Source: an uncultured Clostridia bacterium
GTDB lineage: Bacteria > Bacillota > Clostridia > Christensenellales > CAG-138
DNA: 64,000 nucleotides
Assembly: GCA_934633695.1 (NCBI GenBank)
Contig: CAKTYT010000001.1
Coordinates: forward strand, 62,001 to 126,000
Direction of reading: 5' to 3'
The position numbers and the translations under genes are program-made. Below the pieces are notes generated by a model, which was given only the letters and a program-made list of their open reading frames with translations, was not told the DNA's origin and did not search any database. Shown in pieces: positions 34,777-43,472 of this stretch (position 1 is its first letter; every line of letters starts with the position of its first letter).

Positions 34777-34787
34777 GCAGAAAAAAT

Positions 34788-35726
34788 TTAGCAAACAATT
34801 GTACCTGCTCTGCCTTCGAGGGCTTCAACGGCCTTGTCGAGGGAAGTGATTATCGCCTTCCTGCCAGGTTTGCTCTCGACAAACTTGACAGCAGCTTCAA
34901 TCTTGGGGAGCATAGAGCCGGGGGCAAAGTGACCTTCAGAGATATACTGCTTTGCCTCTGCAATGCTGAGAGTTGAAAGTGCTGATTGGTTGGGCTTGCC
35001 GAAGTTAATGCAAACTTGTTCAACAGCAGTGAGAATTACAAGGGCGTCAGCATCGATGTCTTCTGCAAGACGCTCGGATGCAAGATCCTTATCGATAACA
35101 GCAGCTGTACCGATATAATCGCCGTTTTCATTCTTAACTACAGGGATACCACCGCCGCCAACAGTGACAGCAATGAAGCCGCCGTCAATGAGACATTTTA
35201 CCGCATCGAGTTCAACGATCTCAATGGGCATTGGTGAGGCAACAACGCGACGCCAGCCGCGACCTGCATCTTCCTTCATTGTATAACCCTTTTCGGCAGC
35301 AATGGATTTTGCTTCTTCTTCATTATAGAAGGGACCGATGGGCTTTGAGGGATTCTTGAATTTAGGGTCATCCTTATCAACGACGACCTGAGTTACGAGA
35401 GTGGCAACACGTTTGCCGATTCCGCGATGACGGAGAACTTTTTCAAGCCCCTGCTGCATGTGATACCCAATGTAGCCTTGGCTCATTGCACCGCATACGT
35501 CGAAGGGCATGGCGGGGGTAACGGCGGTAGCATATTCATTTTGCAGGACGATTCTGCCGACCTGGGGACCGTTGCCGTGTGCAAGAACAACATCATAACC
35601 TTTTTCAATTATGTCGGCAATGTATTCAGAAGTCTGTTCAACAACTTCGAGCTGTGATTCTGCGGTTGCAGGCTTGCCTGCTTCTTGAAGAGCGTTACCG
35701 CCGAGTGCAATAACAATTTTTTTCAT
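34788..35726 (-). CDS. arcC: Carbamate kinase
   Basis: Carbamate kinase makes ATP from carbamoyl phosphate and ADP, the last step of arginine deiminase or similar fermentations. Signatures are the N-terminal KKIVIALGGNAL, VLAHGNGPQVG, and TVGGGGIPV with the ATP-binding AVIDKDLASE. It has 312 residues. The ATG at 35726 is chosen because the family starts at this point; an open frame continues 47 codons upstream without support. No arcA or arcB is adjacent, so the carbamoyl phosphate source (arginine, agmatine, purines) is not shown here. Confidence 0.95.
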   Translation of the reverse strand: MKKIVIALGGNALQEAGKPATAESQLEVVEQTSEYIADIIEKGYDVVLAHGNGPQVGRIVLQNEYATAVTPAMPFDVCGAMSQGYIGYHMQQGLEKVLRHRGIGKRVATLVTQVVVDKDDPKFKNPSKPIGPFYNEEEAKSIAAEKGYTMKEDAGRGWRRVVASPMPIEIVELDAVKCLIDGGFIAVTVGGGGIPVVKNENGDYIGTAAVIDKDLASERLAEDIDADALVILTAVEQVCINFGKPNQSALSTLSIAEAKQYISEGHFAPGSMLPKIEAAVKFVESKPGRKAIITSLDKAVEALEGRAGTIVC

Positions 35727-35846
35727 TCTTTTAGATTCCTTCCATGGAAAATACGGCGATAATACAGCCGTGTGATTATTGTGCCATGATAGCTTTGCAA
35801 GTATCACGGCGGCTTCTATTCGGACAATTGCCAAAAAGAAAAGAGA

Positions 35847-35882
35847 AAACAACAAACGGCACACCAAAATGGAATGCCGTTT
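35847..35882 (-). terminator. Rho-independent terminator of the serC-serA operon
   Basis: Read leftward, AAACGGCA (35882-35875) pairs with TGCCGTTT (35861-35854), followed by GTTGTTTT. It lies 20 bases after the serA stop. Confidence 0.7.
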
Positions 35883-35901
35883 GAAATTTTAAAAGTGTTG
35901 A

Positions 35902-36813
35902 TTAAGCAAAGAATTTGCCGATGATATCAACAATTTCCGCACCTATACGCTTCTGAGCTTCGGTAGTGGAAGCACCGATGTGCGGGGTGCAGCTGACATG
36001 GGGATGAGTATAGAGTGCCTCGTTCTTGCTGGGTTCCTCCGCCCAAACGTCAAGACCTGCTGCACGAACCTTGCCGCTGTTGAGTGCAGCGAGCAGAGCT
36101 GCTTCATCAACGTTGGTACCGCGGCTGGTGTTTATGATAACAACGCCGTCCTTCATCTTTGCGATAGAATCAGCATTGATGAGGGCACCGCCGTCAACAG
36201 CGGGTGCGTGTACACTTATAAAATCGGACTTTGCAAGAAGCTCATCCATCTCAACATAGCTGATGCCGGTCTGTTCCTCAATTCCGGGAATGTGGAAGAT
36301 ATCGAATGCGATAACGTTCATGCCCATGCCCTTTGCCATTCTGCCGAGAGATTGACCGATCCTGCCGAAGCCGACAATGCCAAGGGTCTTGCCGTGGATC
36401 TCAATGCCCTTGTAAGCCTTCTTTTCCCACTTGCCTTCACGCATAGTGTTGCCTGCAATGCTGATGAACCTTGCACATGAAAGCATGTGAGCCATGGCGA
36501 GCTCAGCAACTGCATCGCTGGAAGCACGGGGGGTGTTCATGACCTTGATGCCCTTTTCTTCGGCATACTTATGGTCGATGTTGTCTATACCGACGCCGCC
36601 GCGAATGATGAGCTTAAGCCTGCCCGTTTCAAGAGCGGAATCAATGATGGGAGTGCGGACTTTAGTTGCAGACCTTACAACGAGAACATCGAAATTCTTT
36701 ACCTGTTCTGCCAGTTCTGCGGGTTCATAAAACTGTTCGACAACCTCGTGACCCTGTGCCCTGAGAGTAGCGACAGCATTCTTTTCCATACCGTCTGATG
36801 CAAGAATACGCAT
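35902..36813 (-). CDS. serA: D-3-phosphoglycerate dehydrogenase (short form without ACT domain)
   Basis: SerA oxidises 3-phosphoglycerate to 3-phosphohydroxypyruvate with NAD, the first step of serine synthesis. The 2-hydroxyacid dehydrogenase features are present: LVVRSATKVRTPIID, the NAD-binding LGIVGFGRIGQSLG, the catalytic Arg region INTSRGTNVDE, and the catalytic His in PHIGASTTEAQ. At 303 residues it is the short form, lacking the C-terminal regulatory ACT domain of long SerA. It follows serC by 39 bases in the same operon, which supports SerA over other hydroxyacid dehydrogenases. Confidence 0.92.
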   Translation of the reverse strand: MRILASDGMEKNAVATLRAQGHEVVEQFYEPAELAEQVKNFDVLVVRSATKVRTPIIDSALETGRLKLIIRGGVGIDNIDHKYAEEKGIKVMNTPRASSDAVAELAMAHMLSCARFISIAGNTMREGKWEKKAYKGIEIHGKTLGIVGFGRIGQSLGRMAKGMGMNVIAFDIFHIPGIEEQTGISYVEMDELLAKSDFISVHAPAVDGGALINADSIAKMKDGVVIINTSRGTNVDEAALLAALNSGKVRAAGLDVWAEEPSKNEALYTHPHVSCTPHIGASTTEAQKRIGAEIVDIIGKFFA

Positions 36814-36852
36814 AATATTGCCTCCTGTTAAAACAATTCCGGTTGAACGAAA

Positions 36853-37947
36853 TCAGCCTTTATAATTTTCTTTTTCATAGTTGCGAAGGAAATCAACGAG
36901 AGCAACAACACCGTCTTTGGGCATTGCGTTATAGATGGAAGCACGGAGGCCGCCGACGCTCTTATGACCCTTAAGATTATCAAAACCTGCTGCTTTGGTC
37001 GCTGCAACAACTTCTGCATCGGTTTCCTTGGAAGCGGTTACAAAGGGAACGTTCATAAGAGAACGGAATTCCTTTTCGACAGAACCCTTGAACATCTTGG
37101 ATTCATCGAGGAAATCGTAAAGAATCTTTGCCTTTTCTTCGTTCATCTTCGCCATTGCTTCAAGACCGCCGATCTTCTTGAGGTACTTGAAGACCTGACC
37201 GCAGACGTAAATGCTCCAGCAGTTGGGGGTGTTATACATTGAACCGTTGTTTGCATGGGTTGCATAGCTCATGTAGGTGGGTACGAAGGAAGGAAGGTCA
37301 TCACGAATCAAGTCTTCACGCATGATGACAATAACCATGCCGGCAGGACCGATGTTCTTTTGAACGCCGCCGTAGATTACACCGTAATCAGAAACGTTGC
37401 AGGGCTTGGAGAGGAACATGGAACTCTGGTCGGAAACGAGAATCTTGCCCTTGGTATTGGGGAGCTTCTGGAAGGTTGTGCCGTGAATCGTCTCATTTTC
37501 GCAGATGTAGACGTAGTCGGCATCTTCACTGATGGGAAGATCGGAGCAATCGGGGATATAGCTGTAATTGCGATCTTCACTCGTGGCGACGAGGTTGATT
37601 TTGCCGTATTTCTTTGCTTCGTTGTAAGCTTTCTTGGACCAGTTACCGGTTACGATATAGTCGGCAACACCATTTTTCATCAGGTTCATGGGGAGCATAG
37701 CGAACTGAAGGGTTGCACCGCCTTGAATGAACATAACCTTATAATTGTCGGGGATGTTCATAAGCTCACGAAGATTGGCTTCAGCCTCGTCAATGATCTT
37801 CTGGAAAACCTTTGATCTGTGGCTCATCTCCATAACACACATGCCGGAGCCTTCGTAGTTGAGAAGGTTGTCACGGACACTTTCAAGTACCTCTTCGGGG
37901 AGAATGGAGGGACCTGCAGAAAAATTGTAAACACGACCGTATTTCAT
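36853..37947 (-). CDS. serC: Phosphoserine aminotransferase
   Basis: SerC transfers the amino group of glutamate to 3-phosphohydroxypyruvate, a PLP-dependent step of serine synthesis. The N-terminal YNFSAGPSILPEEVL, the MEMSHRSKVF segment, the PLP lysine in YGGVQKNIGPAG, and the C-terminal VGGLRASIYNAMP are all diagnostic. It has 364 residues. It is the first gene after the promoter at 38013-38041 and is followed by serA. Only a phosphoserine phosphatase would be needed to complete the pathway; none is seen in the window. Confidence 0.97.
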   Translation of the reverse strand: MKYGRVYNFSAGPSILPEEVLESVRDNLLNYEGSGMCVMEMSHRSKVFQKIIDEAEANLRELMNIPDNYKVMFIQGGATLQFAMLPMNLMKNGVADYIVTGNWSKKAYNEAKKYGKINLVATSEDRNYSYIPDCSDLPISEDADYVYICENETIHGTTFQKLPNTKGKILVSDQSSMFLSKPCNVSDYGVIYGGVQKNIGPAGMVIVIMREDLIRDDLPSFVPTYMSYATHANNGSMYNTPNCWSIYVCGQVFKYLKKIGGLEAMAKMNEEKAKILYDFLDESKMFKGSVEKEFRSLMNVPFVTASKETDAEVVAATKAAGFDNLKGHKSVGGLRASIYNAMPKDGVVALVDFLRNYEKENYKG

Positions 37948-38012
37948 AACAAATACTCCTTAAATAATAGTTCACATTACAGTGGTGGGAATAACCCCAC
38001 CGCCTACAAGTG

Positions 38013-38041
38013 ATTATAACGCTAAACGGCGGCACATTCAA
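38013..38041 (-). promoter_or_regulatory. Sigma-A promoter for serC-serA
   Basis: On the minus strand, -35 TTGAAT (38041-38036), a 17-nt spacer and -10 TATAAT (38018-38013), about 65 bases before serC. The leader can form a short hairpin GGTGGGG/CCCACC. No T-box was recognised. Confidence 0.72.
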
Positions 38042-38176
38042 CCATATTTTGCACCGTAATATTTATATATTTTTATTTAGACAAAAACCGATAAGGCAAA
38101 CAGTAAAAATAGACTTATTTAGCGGTTAAATGTACACGCCGCAATGAATATATATGAAATATGGTGAAAAAAGGAC

Positions 38177-38205
38177 TTGCTTTTTCCGTGAAGATGGTGT
38201 ATCAT
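38177..38205 (+). promoter_or_regulatory. Promoter for tRNA-Ser
   Basis: -35 TTGCTT (38177-38182), a 17-nt spacer and -10 TATCAT (38200-38205), about 60 bases before the tRNA. A short CAGG/CCTG stem lies between. Confidence 0.6.
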
Positions 38206-38268
38206 GTGCAGGCACGATTGAGTTCGGTTCGCAAGTCAGGTGCAAGCCTGCTGCGATTGAGTATGTGT

Positions 38269-38360
38269 GGAGAGATGGCTGAGTTTGGTCTAAGGCGCAC
38301 GACTGGAAATCGTGTATACGGGGAACCGTATCAAGGGTTCGAATCCCTTTCTCTCCGCCA
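38269..38360 (+). tRNA. tRNA-Ser (anticodon GGA)
   Basis: The 92-base sequence folds as a class II tRNA. The acceptor stem GGAGAGA pairs with TCTCTCC, the anticodon stem CACGA/TCGTG holds the loop CTGGAAA with anticodon GGA, a long variable arm follows (TACGG/CCGTA), and the T arm contains GGTTCGAATCC. The discriminator is G and CCA is encoded. It decodes UCC and UCU. It stands alone with its own promoter and terminator. Confidence 0.97.
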
Positions 38361-38373
38361 CTATTTTGAAAAA

Positions 38374-38399
38374 AGTCCCGAAAATTGGGGGCTTTTTTT
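38374..38399 (+). terminator. Rho-independent terminator after tRNA-Ser
   Basis: AGTCCC (38374-38379) pairs with GGGGCT (38388-38393, one G-U), and a seven-T run ends at 38399. Confidence 0.8.
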
Positions 38400-38858
38400 G
38401 TTATATACAATTTTTATCCCACAAAGAAAACCACGAGGGGTTTCGAAGGCAAAATTTGCCGGCACGTTACAGCTCGAAAAGTGGGGAAATTGGGCTGAAT
38501 TTTAAAATATATTTTGAGTTTACTCCTCAATAAAGTGCCTTAAAATAAATATTCACAAATGTTTACCACACATTTAATGTTTTGACCGGTAAAAAATGCA
38601 AAAAAATTTGCAAAAAATTACTCGAATATAAAGAAGAAAACAACATGGTGACACTTCTAAAATTTTGTCCCATGAATCAAATAGCTTTGGACACATCACA
38701 TTTCGGCTCATTCAGCTGAGGAAAGCTAAGCGTTCTACAAGTATATGTGGTGCGAGGAAGCGATTAAATATGGTTGCAAGCAAATACAGCTGATTTATAT
38801 GTTAAAAATTTACAACGCCGCACCTGTTCTCTGTGAAAAAATAAAACACATGCAAATA
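38400..38858. other. AT-rich intergenic stretch without recognised gene
   Basis: About 460 bases between the tRNA terminator and the promoter of the DUF885 gene. I see no frame with a ribosome site and no tRNA or known riboswitch. It is rich in A and T with several short direct and inverted words (for example AGCTGAGGAAAGCT near 38716). It may contain regulatory sites for the downstream lipoprotein, or be a remnant of an earlier insertion next to the tRNA. Confidence 0.5.
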
Positions 38859-38887
38859 TTGCATATTTTCTTGAAGTGGGTTATAAT
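38859..38887 (+). promoter_or_regulatory. Sigma-A promoter for the DUF885 lipoprotein
   Basis: -35 TTGCAT (38859-38864), a 17-nt spacer and -10 TATAAT (38882-38887), about 55 bases before the TTG start at 38943. Confidence 0.72.
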
Positions 38888-38942
38888 ACTGATTGAATAA
38901 TTAATTCAGTCCGTTTTGGACGGGAAAGCAGGAGGCATAAGT

Positions 38943-40742
38943 TTGAAAAGATTAACAGCCGTTATTTTGGCAATTGCAATTTTGATTAGTGTTGCCGCAT
39001 GTGATTTCAACGGGGGAAAAAATCAAACCCCGAAGCCCGAGAATACACCGGAGGTTACCGTCGCTCCGACAAGTGAAATAAAAACGGAAGCGGATAAAGC
39101 GTTTGAAGAGTTGGATAGGGAAGTGTTTGTCGATATAGTGACGGGAGATGGACTATCCTACCACCAGTTTGTGATCGATCCCGCTTCATTTGACATTGAC
39201 GAAAGCGAAATTGAGCGTGGGTGGGGTGACTTCTCTTATTCTGCCCAGCTAGAGGGTGTAGAAGAAAATAAAAAGCTTCTTGAGCGTTTGAAAGGCATTA
39301 ATGCCGAAGACTTAAATGAAAGCAATCGTATTGCCTACGAGATGCTTCTAAGTACATTGGAGAGGGGAAGCGAAGCAGTCGAATCGTTCTATTATGATGA
39401 ACCACTCCTTCCACTCAACGGAGAGCATTCGATGCTGCCCATGATGATGACATTCTATGAAATTTACGATGAGGACGACATAGAAAACTATTTGTTCCTG
39501 CTTCACGATGCTTCGCGGTATCTCGGCCAGATAGAGCAGTTTGAGCGTGAAAAAGCAGAAAGAGGTCTTTTAATGACCGAAAATGCACTGGATAAGGTGC
39601 TTGAGTCGTGCCGAAAGTATGTTGAAGAGGGCGAAAGCTTTTTCCTTATCGGCTATTTTGATGAATTGATGGAAAATCTCCCATTTGATTTGGACGAAAC
39701 AAAAAAAACGGAGTATACCGACAGAAATCGTAAAACTATTATCAGCGAACTTCTGCCGGCTTATGAAAGCCTGATTGCGACACTTGAAGGGCTGAGGGAT
39801 TCCTGCGGAGCATTCGTTGGTGCAAGCAGCAGAAGCGATGCGGCAAAGGAACAGTTCATTAAGGACGTGCAGAGCCAGGGGGCGTGGAGTGCGGATATCG
39901 AAACTATAGCAAGTGCATTAAAAAACATTTGCAACGAAGAGTACCTTGCAATGTTCGGCGTGATTTACACGAATCCGAGCATAATGAACGACTACAACAA
40001 GAAAATCACGTCCGGTAATCCGGAAGATGACGTTGAGTACCTCAAAAGGGCGATAGAGAACATTTATCCCGAGATTCCTGAACAGGAAATAACTTATGTC
40101 GATGTGCCTGAATCTGTTGCGGAGGATTTCAGTCCTGCTGCGTATCTTATTTCCGCTTTTGATGATCCGTCAAGGAATGTGGTTATGTTCAATCCTACTG
40201 CCGACAGCAGCACGCTCCTTTTTACCATTGCACACGAATGCTACCCGGGTCATCTTTATCAGACTCAGTATTTCAGAGCGATGGACGGTCTTTCTCTAAC
40301 TCAACAGGCAATTGCCCCTACGGGTTACACCGAGGGCTGGGCAGTGTTCTCCGAGACGCAGAACGCCTCTCTGTTCACTGAATATGGTGCTTCGCTGTGT
40401 AAAGTGAAACAAATAGAGAGTGTGCTGTGCAACATCCTGATCCCCGCCTATCTCAGCACAATGGTGAACGTCAATGGTTGGGGTAAAGAGGATATGAAAA
40501 GCTATCTTGAAAAGTACAACCTTAACGTTGATGAGTACGTTGACATTATTTACGAATATGCTGTTGATATGCCGACCTATTTTTTCAACTATGCACTTGG
40601 TTATACATGCACGAAAGCAGTTTACGACGCAGCAGCACCTTCGACGGATGAAGAAAAACTTGAATTCTTCACAAAATACCTGAATTACGGCCCGTGCAGT
40701 TTTGATATTCTTTTTGAAAAATTTGGTGTAGAGTCACGATAA
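38943..40742 (+). CDS. DUF885-family lipoprotein, predicted zinc metallopeptidase
   Basis: The 599-residue product has a signal peptide with lipobox VAAC (Cys about 20 residues in), then an acidic Pro/Thr linker and a long mostly helical domain of the DUF885 family. The predicted active site is IAHECYPGHLYQTQYF, an H-E-x-x-P-G-H motif that resembles metallopeptidase zinc sites, with a downstream TEGWAVFSE that may give the third ligand. The start is TTG at 38943 with AGGAGG at 38931-38936; the in-frame ATG at 38916 would not give a proper signal peptide. It is likely a surface peptidase; its substrate is unknown. Confidence 0.85.
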   Translation: MKRLTAVILAIAILISVAACDFNGGKNQTPKPENTPEVTVAPTSEIKTEADKAFEELDREVFVDIVTGDGLSYHQFVIDPASFDIDESEIERGWGDFSYSAQLEGVEENKKLLERLKGINAEDLNESNRIAYEMLLSTLERGSEAVESFYYDEPLLPLNGEHSMLPMMMTFYEIYDEDDIENYLFLLHDASRYLGQIEQFEREKAERGLLMTENALDKVLESCRKYVEEGESFFLIGYFDELMENLPFDLDETKKTEYTDRNRKTIISELLPAYESLIATLEGLRDSCGAFVGASSRSDAAKEQFIKDVQSQGAWSADIETIASALKNICNEEYLAMFGVIYTNPSIMNDYNKKITSGNPEDDVEYLKRAIENIYPEIPEQEITYVDVPESVAEDFSPAAYLISAFDDPSRNVVMFNPTADSSTLLFTIAHECYPGHLYQTQYFRAMDGLSLTQQAIAPTGYTEGWAVFSETQNASLFTEYGASLCKVKQIESVLCNILIPAYLSTMVNVNGWGKEDMKSYLEKYNLNVDEYVDIIYEYAVDMPTYFFNYALGYTCTKAVYDAAAPSTDEEKLEFFTKYLNYGPCSFDILFEKFGVESR

Positions 40743-40755
40743 GAAGCGTATCGAT

Positions 40756-42168
40756 ATGGCAAGATTAACGATAGGTTATTTCCGCTGCTCAAATGAGAAT
40801 GAAGCAGCGGAAATGGAAAAGAAAATGAAAAGATTGGCAGCGGTCGGTAATCACAAAATCGATCGCATTGTTTACGATGATGTTAACTCGAGAAGGTTGT
40901 GCTTGAGCAAGCTCATACATGGTATAGAGGGTCAGAATATCGGGTGCCTGGTCATGTTCAATTGGCGGGAATTGGGCGATTACAGTCTTGTGATAGAGTA
41001 TCGCTTACTTGCACTCAAACGAAATCATGTGAGGGCTTTGAGTCTTGACGGACAATCGGTTCCATCATATCCCACAACGGCGGAGCATTATCTCATTGCC
41101 GTAAAGGAATACAACGGATTGGGCAACCAGTTTACGCACAGGTATGGGATTTCAAGTTGCAGACCTGTTTTTGAACGCAAAAGAGGAAGAGTGCCCATTG
41201 GCTACTCACATACAAAGTCGCATAGAATCGACATTAATTTTGACGAGAAGAGAGTAGTAGAGAAGGCTTTCGAACTCTACGCCGACGGAAAAGGTGTCAC
41301 AGAAATAGCCAACATACTGTCAGACAGCGAAGGACATGGGTTTTCACGCAATACCATACAGACCATGCTTGCCAACAGACGGTACATGGGCATCGATACT
41401 GGTGAATTTGGATTATATCCTCCTCTTGTACCGAGCAAAGTATGGTTCCGCGTTTCTAATTTTCTCAAAATGAATTCAAGAGGCGGGGAAACTAATTCAG
41501 ATTTAAGATTGTTCGATTCAATGTGGGCGAGAGACAATAATCAGAAGATACGTCTGCTTCCCGGTGCTTATTGTGGAAGGAGAGTGTTTTGCGACACGAT
41601 AAGGTTTGAAAACGGCACGAAGAAGACATACATGGTGGATGTTGAAACGCTTTGCGATATTGTTCTCGACCTTGTTGAGCAGGCTGTCAATTCGGGTCAT
41701 AATCGCCTGAGACGAATGATGCTGAACGAAATTGAGAGAAAACGCGACATGTACAACGATGAATACGACAACATTACATCTCAGTGGGGACATCTTTTGG
41801 AGAACGCTCGCAGAAAGCTGCGGGATTTGAGATTGGACGAAGAGTTGGATGTGGAAGCAAAGGACGTGATTCTTAAGCGTTATAACGAAATTTGTTACGA
41901 TATCTATACGTACAAGCACTGCGTTCAGTTCCTGCATACGAAGGTCGAATTATTTAACCAGGACAAGCATGATATAGAAGCGTTTGTTGACAGAATGCTG
42001 AGATTGCGTGACATGAGTATCTTTGAGCAAAGGTTTTTCATGAAGGTGGTTGTGAAAAACATTATTATCAGCAACGACGAACTAACTGTAAAAATGAACA
42101 CAACATTCAAAAGAATGAGCACAAAGTGTGAAGGGCTGATGAGAACTTTTGTATGTGATTGTGAGTAA
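40756..42168 (+). CDS. Large serine recombinase-like protein with degenerate catalytic domain
   Basis: The 470-residue protein has the layout of large serine recombinases: an N-terminal resolvase-like domain (1-~130), a recombinase domain (~140-240; RGRVPIGYSH, VVEKAFELYADGKGVTEIA, SRNTIQTMLANRRYMG), a zinc-ribbon-like part and a long C-terminal coiled coil (~315-430). The Y-x-R-x-S motif with the nucleophile is present as YFRCS (Ser12). However, the expected DRLxR motif reads WRELGD, the usual SG-x-x-x-x-RP segment reads SRRLCLSKL, and the zinc-ribbon cysteines are incomplete. No attachment sites or mobile genes are visible around it. It may be domesticated or inactive. Confidence 0.75.
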   Translation: MARLTIGYFRCSNENEAAEMEKKMKRLAAVGNHKIDRIVYDDVNSRRLCLSKLIHGIEGQNIGCLVMFNWRELGDYSLVIEYRLLALKRNHVRALSLDGQSVPSYPTTAEHYLIAVKEYNGLGNQFTHRYGISSCRPVFERKRGRVPIGYSHTKSHRIDINFDEKRVVEKAFELYADGKGVTEIANILSDSEGHGFSRNTIQTMLANRRYMGIDTGEFGLYPPLVPSKVWFRVSNFLKMNSRGGETNSDLRLFDSMWARDNNQKIRLLPGAYCGRRVFCDTIRFENGTKKTYMVDVETLCDIVLDLVEQAVNSGHNRLRRMMLNEIERKRDMYNDEYDNITSQWGHLLENARRKLRDLRLDEELDVEAKDVILKRYNEICYDIYTYKHCVQFLHTKVELFNQDKHDIEAFVDRMLRLRDMSIFEQRFFMKVVVKNIIISNDELTVKMNTTFKRMSTKCEGLMRTFVCDCE

Positions 42169-42188
42169 TGGACTATTCGGAAGGAATG

Positions 42189-42197
42189 TGTTATAAT
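42189..42197 (+). promoter_or_regulatory. Extended -10 promoter before recX
   Basis: TGTTATAAT at 42189-42197, 31 bases before the recX start. No matching -35 was found at 16-18 bases. Confidence 0.45.
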
Positions 42198-42227
42198 CAT
42201 GCTGAGATGAATGGAGGAATAAGAGTT

Positions 42228-42701
42228 ATGACTCGGAAAAAGAACGCTTCAGCTTTCGATTCCGCTTTAAAATATTTGACACCAAAGGCAAGGACGGTTC
42301 GCGAAGTTGAAAACTATCTTGACGATATGAATTACTCCGAAATTGAGGTTCTGAACACAATTGGAAGGCTTGAAGCTGCCAATCTACTCAACGACAGGAA
42401 GTACGCAGAAGACTTTGTCGAGTCGAGACTTAACACAAAACCTGTCAGCAGAGCAAAGCTCTGTTCTCAGCTCAGGGAACACTTTGTACCGGATGAAATT
42501 ATTAATTCTGTAATTGAAATGGTAGATGATGTCGTTGAAGAAGCAAATGCATTTGCCGTTGCAGAAAAGTTCTACAGGCAGTTTGAGAAGCTCAATTCGG
42601 AAGAAAGATTGAGGAGAGTCACCCTGCGTCTTCAGTCAAGAGGGTATAATTACGACTGCATTAAAAAATGTATCGGCAGGCTCTCCGATGCGAATGAATA
42701 A
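42228..42701 (+). CDS. recX: RecX-family regulator of RecA
   Basis: RecX proteins bind RecA filaments and limit recombination. The 157-residue product has the three-helix repeats of the family: ALKYLTPKARTVREVENYL, LEAANLLNDRKYAEDFVESR and the C-terminal RLQSRGYNYDCIKKCI. The ATG at 42228 is preceded by GGAGG ten bases upstream. birA starts 14 bases before its end. recA is not in the window. Confidence 0.88.
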   Translation: MTRKKNASAFDSALKYLTPKARTVREVENYLDDMNYSEIEVLNTIGRLEAANLLNDRKYAEDFVESRLNTKPVSRAKLCSQLREHFVPDEIINSVIEMVDDVVEEANAFAVAEKFYRQFEKLNSEERLRRVTLRLQSRGYNYDCIKKCIGRLSDANE

Positions 42702-43458
42702 TGGCTGTGCGGCTGCCGTCCCTATTGAGCGTCTCAGGACGGTTGATTCGACAAATGATTATTTGAAACGGAAACTTGCAAAGCATGAGCTAGACGTTCC
42801 GTTTGCTGTTCTTGCCGAACGACAAACGAATGGACATGGGCGGAATGGCAGACAGTGGCTGAATACACGCGGGGCATTGCTTATGAGCATTGCACTGTCT
42901 TTGGACTTGCTGCCTCCGGAGAAGTATTCGATTATCACGCTTGCTGCGGCAGTATCGGTGAATTCCTGCTTTATGCAGCTCGGACTTGAGACAAAAATCA
43001 AGTGGCCGAACGATATCTGGCACGACGGGAAAAAGCTTTGCGGCATTCTAACCTCACTTGTAATTGGTGATGATTCGAGAAAATATGCCATTGTCGGGAT
43101 TGGTGCAAATGTCAATGCGGACGTGCTTCCAACAGGGCTAATGTATGAGGCTGCTTCAGTGAAAAACGCTATCGGACGATTGACTGACATTGACGAGCTT
43201 TGCTGCGGTATATGTGCGGATCTTGTCGGCCGAATGGATGACATTGTTGGCATATCGGATGGTGGAGAAAGGCTATGTGCTGAATACAGGCAAAATTCAA
43301 TGTTGATCGGCAGCGATATCATTGTGCATACCGTTGAAGGAGCTGCATTTGAAGCTTTTGCTGAGGATATTGATTCGATTGGAAGATTGGTCATAATCAA
43401 AAAAACGGGAGAGAAAATTTTGCTCTCGGCAGCGGATGTATCCGTGCAAAAAAAGTGA
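42688..43458 (+). CDS. birA: Biotin--[acetyl-CoA-carboxylase] ligase (without repressor domain)
   Basis: BirA activates biotin with ATP and attaches it to biotin carboxyl carrier proteins. The catalytic core is present: LRTVDSTNDYLKR, the biotinyl-AMP loop GHGRNGRQW (usually GRGRxGRxW), IKWPNDIWHDGKKLCGIL, and GIGANVNA. At 256 residues it lacks the N-terminal helix-turn-helix of group II BirA, so it is an enzyme only. It overlaps recX by 14 bases and nnr follows directly. Confidence 0.93.
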   Translation: MRMNNGCAAAVPIERLRTVDSTNDYLKRKLAKHELDVPFAVLAERQTNGHGRNGRQWLNTRGALLMSIALSLDLLPPEKYSIITLAAAVSVNSCFMQLGLETKIKWPNDIWHDGKKLCGILTSLVIGDDSRKYAIVGIGANVNADVLPTGLMYEAASVKNAIGRLTDIDELCCGICADLVGRMDDIVGISDGGERLCAEYRQNSMLIGSDIIVHTVEGAAFEAFAEDIDSIGRLVIIKKTGEKILLSAADVSVQKK

Positions 43459-43472
43459 ATGGGAAATCAGCG

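Noticed and set aside
38269..38915. tRNA-Ser as an integration site with a genomic island downstream
   Set aside because: No repeat of the tRNA 3' end and no integrase of the tyrosine type follow. The 460-base gap is AT-rich but otherwise featureless.
40756..42168. Integrated element around the serine recombinase
   Set aside because: Flanking genes are an ordinary lipoprotein with its own promoter and the core recX-birA-nnr run. No direct repeats, att-like core or mobility genes were found.
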